Shown piece after piece: positions 22,920 to 32,064 of a stretch of DNA of 32,064 nt. The position numbers and the translations under genes were made by a program. Origin of the DNA: Chromera velia (lineage: Eukaryota > Sar > Chromeraceae); assembly GCA_018398765.1 (NCBI GenBank), contig JAHBMJ010001358.1:1-32064 (forward strand). Reading direction: 5' to 3'. Within the stretch, counting starts at the first letter, position 1. Each line of letters starts with the position of its first letter. The notes under the pieces are model-generated. The model was given only the letters and a program-made list of their open reading frames with translations, had not been told where the DNA came from and did no database searches.

Positions 22920-25900
22920 GGCAGACAGGCTATATGTTTCTTCTTCTCCCTTCTTTTCTTCATGAACACAACAGACAAAAAGAAAGAAAGAACAAAGACA
23001 AAAGAACAGCACCAACAATCAAACAGCGTGGGCAGGGGGCCCGAAAGCGCCCCTTGCCTCTCCACCTCCCGACAGACTTTCACGTGATCACTGGTTTCAC
23101 ACGCTACTCCTCTGCTGCTTCCACTCAAGACAAGAAAGAGAAGAAAAGAAAACAAGGCAAGAAAAACCAACAAAAATTAAAAATGACAACAAAACGAAAA
23201 AAGCAAACTGCACGCGGGGACCGGCACCGTCATGTTCTTTAGACAGAGGTGGGGGGGTGGGGGGGCGGGGGGGCGGAGGGGGATTTCTTCTGATGTTGCG
23301 TCTTCGTATCTTGCGGGAGGACTCTTTCGGCGGTAACGAAACTCTCCAAAGTCCCATACCAAAGGAGCGACGGTGCTCAGTTGCTTGAACCTTCTCTAAA
23401 ACCTCTTCTCTCTCCTCAGGACTCCTGCTCTGACGGTGAGTCATAGGTGGACCCATTGTTTGCGCGCTCGCTGTGGGGTGAAAGGGACAGGCAGACAGAC
23501 AGACAGACAGATAGACAGGCAGACAGGCAGACAGGCAGACAGACAGACAGGCAGACAGACAGACAGACAGGCAGACAGGCAGACACACAGACAGGCAGGC
23601 AGGCAGGCAGGCAGACAGACAGGCAGACAGACAGACAGGCAGACAGGCAGGCAGACAGGCAGACAGGCAGGCAGACAGACAGACAGACAGACAGGCAGGC
23701 AGGCAGACAGAAAGGCAGACAGGCAGAGAGAGACAGACAGACAGACAGGCAGGCAGGCAGACAGACAGGCAGGCAGGCAGGCAGGCAGACAGGCAGACAG
23801 ACAGACAGATATGAGACATCAGAAAAGCGGAACTGAAAGGAGAAAAAGGAAATGCAGCAAAAAGGAGGACGGACAAACGCACAGAAAACCAGCCGAATGC
23901 ACCAATCCAAACCGACCTGAGGTGTCTGATACCAACTGCAGGGATCTCCGTAAAAGTCCAAATAGTTGGGGAAGTCTGTGCACACTGGGGGGGCAGTCGT
24001 CGTCGTTGTGGTCGTGGTGGGGGTAGGGGTGGTGCTGCCACCGCCGCCGCCACCACCGCCTCCGCCTGCGGAGGAAGGTTGCACCATAGGGCAAGGCCGA
24101 GAGAGGCGTGCATCTCAGTATTGATGTTTTCTTCTGCCTTAGCCGACATAAAAAGGAAAAACCGACAATGGAAAACAGAAAACGACACTCACGGTTCATT
24201 CTTTTCTTCGATACAAAATGAGAATTTCCAAGGACACATACTCTCTCTTACCGGCAGGTTTGCAGACAGAAATCTCCGTGAATTTATTGCGACTGATTTC
24301 GGTATCCACCCCAGTAACCTCAGACTATACAGACCTTTTTAGTTCTGTATATCAATTCTCTCTCATGAATGAAGCTCCCCCCTTGAATCAAACGCCCACG
24401 CATCTAAAACGTCCTTACACACCGGCCGCCTCAACGATCAAGTACAAGTATGACCCAACCAACCAAACTCTTGCCCGTCCATGCACCCGCCCGACTGACC
24501 AGGGAAGCTCTTGACGTTGAGGAGTCTGTTGGCGCTTCCCTTCGGGTCCGCCACCACCCCCTTCACTGAGGCGTCGTAGAGGGCTTGTCGGACCTGCAAG
24601 CAATCATACCCATGCATGTATGGAGAAGAATAAGGGAGAGTAGGGACGGTGTTGATTGATTCATTGATTGATTGATTGATTGATTATGATTCAAAGCATC
24701 TCTTTTGATCTGAAAAGCTACTGTGCACCTGCCACCAAGCGCATGGTCATCATAATCAATGCATAGAAAAACAAACGTCGTTCTTTGTAGAAACTCTCCG
24801 AACGAAGTTTGAAAGAAGAGAAAAAGCGCTAAGTGAGTCGATAACGAAGTGATTGATTACATACACGCACATGCACGTACCTGATCAGCTGTGTAGTTGG
24901 GATTTTCTCCGAGGACAAGCGCGGCCCCTCCCGCCACATGGGGACATGCCATGGAGGTCCCACTCATCGTCTTGGTCTTTCCCTGTTGTCCCCTTTGGGA
25001 GTCGTGTCCTGCCGACTTGATGCCTACTCCAGGGGCGAAAATGTCCACCTCAGATCTGCAAACCGGCAACGTACATGCAAGTGTGTCTGGAGAAGGAAAG
25101 TGAAGGCATTCAGAGAATAGGAATGAAGAATACAAAAGATTATCGCTCTTTTTCTTTCCTCCTCCCTTTCTTGAAACACTGTACACTACGCGCTTCACAA
25201 ACGCCAAAAACACTGTGTAAGGCACCTCAGGGTGGCATCCCTTGCGTTCGAATTCTGAATTAACAGCAAACATTCCGCGTTCAGACAGCCATTCCTGGGT
25301 GAGACTCACTGAAATGCAAAGTATCCTCCTAGCTAGATCGCTGTGCCCTCCCATGTTGATCGCGAGCTTTAACTTGCATGCGTTTAGTCAGCGTGATTGT
25401 GCACAGGAGACTGGCTTACTCACACCAGGTCAATGCAAACAACATGAAACAAACACGGAAGCAAAGCGACTCCCCGCCATGAGATCTAGTATCCGCAACG
25501 AAAACATCCGACAGACCCCCAGTCTTGACTTGAAATTTCGAAACAAAGCTACAAACAAGGATTTAATGGAATCACCAATACTCCAATTTAGAGACAACCA
25601 CAGGAATCGAACACGACGACCGACCCCCAGTTCGACCAGTAGATTCTCGAGTTCGCGTCTGTCATGGCTGCCACGGAGATGGCGGCAGGCTCTCCACCAG
25701 GCGAGTAGTTGTTGGCGTCCTGTCCGTCATTTCCGGCAGCAGCCACGACGGGAATTCCTTTTGCCACCAGATTCTCGATCGCGATTCTCTTGGCTGTTGA
25801 CTTACCTCCTCCCAGAGACATCGACACCACAGCGGGTTTCTCGGCGTTGTTGCTCACCCAGTCCATACCCGCAACCACACCCGCAGAAGACCCAGAGCCA

Positions 25901-27475
25901 GAGCACGTGAGCACCTTCACTGAGTGGATTGTGGCCTTCTTCGCCACTCCGTACAGCTTCCCTGCCACGGTACCCGCACAGTGAGTGCCGTGTCCTGCAG
26001 AAGGGTGTTGGTAAGCAGACATGACTGGACAAAAACACAGACTCATCCAAGAAGCATCGGGAGTCTTTGCGTCCAGATCTACCAGTCAGCGCTGGGGGAG
26101 TGGAGACTGTGTCACCTATGTAAATGTCTTTCTTTGATGTATGCAAGACGTATGAGAGGACAAGAAGACACACAGACACACACACACACAGAGAGTGAGG
26201 TATGGGGGCTGGGCAGGGTGAGACACCCCTACCCACCGTGACAGTCATCGTCATAGTCTCCCGAATAATCTCCAGAGGAGTCGTAGCCGGATCCGGTACG
26301 GCCTTCGAACTCTGCAATTGTGCATGCATGTAGCGTTGAGCAGGAAGGAAGGCATGCATGCATGCATCTAGGGCGGCCGGGAGGTAGGCACGCACATGCA
26401 TGGGTGTCCCGGCCTGCATGCATTCAGGCCCATTTCTCTTCACAGGCCGGGTGTGTGCATAGACGAGGATCTCCCCTTCCTCGCAGGGAACACGACAGAC
26501 AGAGAGACTGAAGGTGACGAATCGACTGCTGAGGTCTGCGAAGCACGATGAATATTTCATTTCAAAAGGAAGTGAAGCAAACTTTCTGCCCTTTTCCGGC
26601 TAAGTTCCTTTCCCTGTCTAGGAGAGGTCACTCTATCCCCTTGACCGGTGAAAAGTCTGATAACGACGCGAATCAGCGGGCGATTGCAATCAAAATGCAT
26701 GATACGCAAAAACAGAAGTATATAAATACACTATCTTTCTGACTGACCTGGGTGGAGGTAGTCGACCCCCGTGTCCAGAACGTACACGTGGACCCCGGCT
26801 CCGTCGTAGGGAGTGTTGTACCAGTCGTCGTCCCCTGCACTGGGGTCGTCTATGCGGTCGAGGCCCCACACAGGGTCCTGCTGACTCACCCCCGTCACGT
26901 ACTCGACGTAGTTCGGCTCCACCACTTCCACCTGCAGTGAGGCAGAGAGATATATGAGATAACACGAAGACGGTTTGGTCGAATGCGTTCCAGCTCTTTT
27001 ATTGTGAACGGGGAGGTGTCCCGACACATCGAAAAAGATCAAAGAGGTCGCGCTCTGTCTATGTGTGTATGTGCACTCACATGCAATGGTTATTTACCGT
27101 TACTGCCTGACCTACCTCCGGGTCTGCCATCAGTCGGGTTACTTGCGCGTCGTCCAGTTTTGCGTGGAAACCGTTGACAGATGTGAACACGGTCATCGGG
27201 GTGACTCCAAAATCATTGAGAATGCCAACCACGCCCCTAGCACTGAACCCGTCGGGAACTTTGCTTGTCAGCGTGACGATGTACTCTCCAGGAATCACGG
27301 TGATACCTCCGACGTAAGTGGGTGAACTTTTTCCTTGTAGCCGTCGCAGGTCTCGGTCCTGACCTGCTCCAGCAGCAGCACGAACGAGGGAATTCAACTC
27401 ACGAAGAACGCGGCCGAAGAATTCCGATCCCACCATTGGGAGAAACACAACCAGCAGCGCGAGGCGCAACATCAT
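21747..27475 (-). CDS. Secreted subtilisin-family (S8) serine protease with three Cys-rich C-terminal repeats (632 aa)
   Basis: Nine exons: 27475-27116, 26931-26748, 26311-26237, 25994-25625, 25055-24881, 24593-24500, 24065-23917, 22841-22663, 22059-21747. Every junction is GT-AG, almost all acceptors are tgcag, and all phases agree. A hydrophobic signal peptide (MMLRLALLVVFLPMVGS) is followed by an I9 propeptide (GEYIVTLTSKVP ... LMADPE joined to VEVVEPNYVEYV). The catalytic triad is D173 (VYVLDTGVDY), H208 (GHGTHCAG) and S364 (SGTSMACPHVAGG), with oxyanion N295 (AAAGNDGQ); all are present. After a Gly/Thr linker come three repeats of the form C-x(n)-[YF]GDxCSW-x(n)-C-x(n)-A-x-x-ACC-x-C-[GS]GG, separated by Thr- or Pro/Thr-rich linkers, and the chain ends GGGVQS. 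It is probably secreted and self-activated by loss of the propeptide. The repeats may bind a partner or a surface, but that is inference. Confidence 0.93.
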
Positions 27476-29801
27476 GTGCTGAAGGCCGGAAGAGAGGGGA
27501 CAAGCTTGTGCAAGTCCGTGTGAACAACGCTGGCGTTTTCTTTCTTCTTTGCAGGTTTGATGGACACAACGAGAAGGGCAAGAGTCTTTATCTTTTACTG
27601 CTTTTTCGTAACTGATGCGGTTAGGGAATGGGCCGGCGAATCCACATCCTTTTGAAGTTTCCTGGAGGAAGAACAAAAAGCATGATCGATGGCCGGGCTT
27701 CGACCGCTGGGCCGTATATATCCATATTCGGTTGGGCCGCGTTGGCAGCTGTGTGCATCCATGTGCACGGTTAAATTTCTGCAAAAAGCCCCAAAAAGTT
27801 TGGGCGGCGGATCCTTTTTCCACCGGCCCCGTACTGCGAAGTGCAGAAAACAACAGTTGTGCAACACCCTGTGCAGCACGTAAATGCAACAGGGCGTTGC
27901 ACTCGACTGGGACTGTTGCATAATTTCACATTATGTTTCAAACAACAGTTGTTTACACAGCCCTTGTATAGTTTTAAATTGGCGCACACAACGCGAACAG
28001 CACGTCTGTGTTTACATGCGGCGCTCTCATGGACAGAAGGAGAGCAAACCAAACTCCTTTCATCTGCAGAAAACGTCACTGAATGGAAAGGCTCCCCAGG
28101 AAAGCTAACAACATATATATATATATATATATATAGGTCTGTCAGACTCACACAGTCAGAGCGGCACCGGCACCTTTTCCCTTACTGCCAAGCAATTCAA
28201 GTTGGATAGAAATGCACAGCTACTAAACGTGACCCACGGTGACGACTGCTCCACACAGGAAGGAAGTATGTCTGAAAGTGTGACAGCTCTGGAGGAGACA
28301 GTCCGGTTGAAAGAGGCGGAGTGTCGCGAGAAGATCAGCCCGGTGGTCGACAGACTCTCCGAGTGTGAGCAGGAACTTGGCAAGCTCACCAAAATGGATG
28401 TCAATCAATTCAAGGCCATGTCCATGCCCCCATCAAGCGCAGTCGAGCTGATGCGGTTTCTGTGTATCTGTCTGGGCGAACCCACGGACTGGACTCAGAC
28501 TGATGACTACAAGACTGCTCTCTTCAACCTGTCAAAGCAGGATGTGGTGGACAGAATGAAGCACGTGGTGCTGGAAACAAGGGATGAGGTCTCAGCAGAG
28601 ATCCTGCCTTCCCTCAAACCTTTTTTGGAAGACGCGAACGACTCGTTCAGTGTGAACGGGATGCGCATGATCTGCCCCTTTTGCGGGACCGTCTCGCTGT
28701 TTGTCCAGACAGTGGCAGAGTACGTCCGAGTGAGGGAGGAGGTCAGTCAATCGTGTCTGTAGGAGTGCAAATGCGCACCCAAACTTGGCGTAATGCGGTC
28801 CGAGCCAAGAGGGAGGCCTGTAACGACACGTTCTTGCAAATCATTAGCTCGTCAGGATATCTGAACCTCCCAGGCGTGAAGAGTCTGTGTGACAGACCAA
28901 TTCGCTCTCACACACAAGTTGCTTACACAAATGAACACACACAAGAGCGCACCAGGTGAATGAAGAGAGGGAAAGGAAAGGGCGGAGAGGGGAGGAGAGA
29001 GAAAGGAAGGAGGAAAGACGCTGACGGAGAAACGCGTAGAAGGACATGAGTACGCGTGTAGCCACATGTGCGAACAGAGGCAGGGGATGGGGCAGAAGAA
29101 GAAGAGAGGGAGGAGCCAGAGAAACTGCAAGGGAGAGAGACAAACAAATGGGTGAAAAGGAATAGGAAGAGAGACAGAGAAGGGCAAAAAAACAGAAGAC
29201 GACGGCGACGAAAAAGTACAACAGGGAGAAAGAGAAGAAGAAAAAGAAGCAGAAGACGTTACGCTGTGCCTACTCTTTCATACTCGTGTTGCAGCAGAGA
29301 TCATTTGTTTTTATATCATGTGGTTCCTTCATCATATAGGCTTCCTGATCGATGCTGTGCAGGTACGTCCACTACGGGAGGAGCTCGTCAAGTTGACTGC
29401 CCAGCTGAACGCTGCGAAGGAAGCTGCTTAATTGATCATCGAGCTGTACTGCTGTCAGAAGATTTTCCAGAGTAAGGAACCCGACACGATACAGTTCTGA
29501 TCTGAATGTGATCACAAGAAGAATCATCTTGCCAGCGGGCATACTTCAGAAGTCTCCTCACTGCATGCATTTGAAAGCGTGGCAAAGTATGCACACACAG
29601 TTTTTTTCGTTGTCACAATTCTCATCAACTGTTTGTGAAAGGCTCAGGCCTGAAGTTCAAATCATGCCAAAAGGTCAGGGCAGTGCGCAGTGAGCGGTGC
29701 TCTGTGTTTGTGCGCGTGCGTGTGTGATATGTGAATGAATGTCTGGATGAGTGAGTTGCTGGGTGAGTCAGTAAGTTAATTTGCCTGCGCCTGTCTATGT
29801 C

Positions 29802-29835
<34 letters not shown>

Positions 29836-32064
29836 TGTGTGTATGTCTGTGTCCATATGTCCGTATGTGCATGTCTCCGTACATTGCATGTCATGCCCCG
29901 TGGTTAGCCAGAGCCTAAGTGGTGGCTCACCGGCTTTAACCGCCTCAATTCAATTCATTCATTCACGTGTGCATGCATGCGTGGGCCGTTATAATCAGCA
30001 GTATCAGGTTCTAAGTTTTTGTACCGTTTTAGAGATTATTATTTAAAAATGATCAAGCCTTCTAAAATTTATATGATTAAGAAAAAAACTAGCTAAAAAG
30101 ATAATTTATTTCAAATTTCAATCAGACTTCTCATTATATGCAATCTTTCTTTACAAATTTATGTGCTAACACGATTTTAAGTTTGTTTCATATATTAAAT
30201 TCCTCGGTTTTTCAACTTGTAAGAATAAAAAAAAAAGAGAAGTACCGGCGCATTACCACCAGGACCATTGTCAGGAAAAACTGATTAGAATATTGTATTC
30301 CAACAATACTTACAATAATCTTAGATAAAACAATTAAACAGTACATGTAGCTGAATATAGCTAGCCTGGTGGTTAGCAGACTATTAAGCGGACTATAACT
30401 ATGTATGACATCATTGACATATCACTACTATTAATTCTCTAACATCCAGAGATGCTAGCAGTTAGGCTGGCAGAGAAGTTCTTCACTCTGTTTCGCAAGT
30501 GGACTTTAGCTATGGATTAAAGTGGTTACAGTAGGTTAAAGCCATAATGTGTAATCCCACTAATTGTGCATATGTTCGATAGTGACCATAACATGATCGA
30601 GGGTCGACCACGAATTTTTTTGAACGCATCGCGGCCATCGCCTACAAATAAGTCACAACCGATTTTGAATTGCCTTCCGTTCAACGCCTCACTCCAACAA
30701 CGCATGCGGACCCGGCGTTGATTTGCCGTTGAACTAATCACGAATTAATTGACAGTTCCCACATTGACGCATCTCACCAGAAGATACTTCTGTGGCCATG
30801 CATCCGTTGGTTGGTTGCCGAGGAACAATAAATGATAAGACACACGGAAAACAGGCCCGTGAGTCTTGATTGAATTAGACAACAAACAAAGAACGAAAAA
30901 CCAAACGAAAGAAGGGAATTTGAAAGGAGTCAAGTTGGAAGGAAAGGAAGAATGGAAAGAGGCTTCAGAGATGGGAGAAACCTCTCGCAATCCCAAGCTG
31001 CACTATGTTTACAGACGCAGAAAGAACAAAACAAGTGGGTGCGCCAAAAAGACCGACAGGGAAGTGGTGTTCCCACGCTGCCTCTCTCCTGCGGCCAAAC
31101 TGTAATTTCACACGTTACGATTCTTCTTCTTCCCCCGTTCATTCATTTGCGGAAAACACCTGTTCTTTCGTCTCTCTTACCCTGTCTCGCCCAGGAAGGG
31201 CAGAAAAAAAACCTTTGCGATACATTTAGCAAGACCCCCATCCTTCTCTCTCGGCGGTACTTTGAAGTCCGTTCCTTCTCTCTCGCCTTTCTTCTCATAC
31301 GATCCTGATGGTCCATAGTATTGCTTCATCATTCACCGCTTGCAGACAGACAGATGGAAAGCCTCTTCTTCCGCTGAGAGAAGCGAGCTGCTGGTAGGTA
31401 GGACACACGAGGGCTCCCAAGAAAATCAAGACAGGTTGCCGTGTCACTCCCTTTAAGCCTGTTGTGCGACAGTGCCCGAGTCAAGTCAGAAGACCTGCTC
31501 ATCAGGTTAGAAGACCCGCCCTGACCCATGCACACGAGTCCAACACAGAAGAACTCTCAGGGACACGTCCACCTTTGGACATGCTGAGACGCCAACTCCG
31601 CCTCAACCCCTCCTCACCCTCTGCCCCTCACCAGTGCCGTTCTCCCACTCTCTCCCCTTCGCCCGCTTACTGAATCATCAGGTTATCGGGGTTCACAGGG
31701 GCCTTGTCGGGCTTGCCCACAGTGACGAAGTGGGTCTCGTAGAGGACTCCGCAGGCACCGCAGACCTTGATGGGCTTGTCGTCACCCTTGCAGGCAGAGC
31801 CGTGGTCGGGGGTGTCGTCAATTCCGCACCACTGCTTGCCGGTGTGGCGCTGCACAGAGGAGGGGACAGTTCAAGGATACAGACATGTATCGGTGGAGCC
31901 GGATAAGGGACATGTCTGGGAAACGGATAGGGCGCGCATTTTTGCTCAACGCGCATGAAGCCAATGAAAGAGAACAAGTTCAAGAAAGAAACCCGGAACC
32001 CGAACACCAACCCGCCCGCTCGCCGCATTCCGTTCGCGTCACAGTGAGATGTGATGTGGTTAGG

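Overview
The window is nuclear DNA from a eukaryote. Its genes are split by many short-to-medium GT-AG introns, most with a tgcag acceptor. Introns and spacers are rich in microsatellites, and several transposable-element copies are present. The gene content (a secreted subtilisin with Thr-linked Cys-rich CSWY/ACCxCGGG repeats, a RING/TRAF-zinc-finger/MATH protein, a dynein microtubule-binding module) and genome style fit a free-living protist. A chromerid alga such as Chromera is my best guess, but this is inference from style and not proof.

Layout. 1-7322 holds no gene I can support: simple repeats, a tandem array of hairpin-forming ~70-bp units (1454-1858), a 698-bp fold-back transposon with an exact 8-bp target duplication (2492-3189), and two copies of a ~335-bp dispersed repeat (3242-3583, 6683-7012). 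7323-10715 (minus) is a six-exon gene for a degenerate RING, TRAF-type zinc finger and two MATH domains. 10716-14143 is non-genic and contains a ~712-bp block duplicated in direct orientation. 14144-19884 is a copia-type LTR retrotransposon with two 238-bp LTRs. Its middle (integrase plus reverse transcriptase) is inverted relative to gag-protease and RNase H, and an inverted LTR fragment lies at one breakpoint. 20229-21394 (minus) is a probable three-exon gene of unknown function. 21747-27475 (minus) is a nine-exon gene for a secreted subtilisin-family protease of 632 aa with three C-terminal Cys-rich repeats. It is arranged head to head, across ~0.7 kb, with a two-exon plus-strand gene (28202-29431) that encodes only the stalk and microtubule-binding region of a dynein heavy chain. 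29432-31666 is again non-genic. The window ends in the last exon of a minus-strand gene with a C..C..CxxC putative zinc-ribbon C-terminus.

The host genes do not form an obvious pathway. Exon models were built by hand from splice sites, reading phase and domain continuity. The protease and MATH models are in phase throughout and restore complete domains across the junctions.
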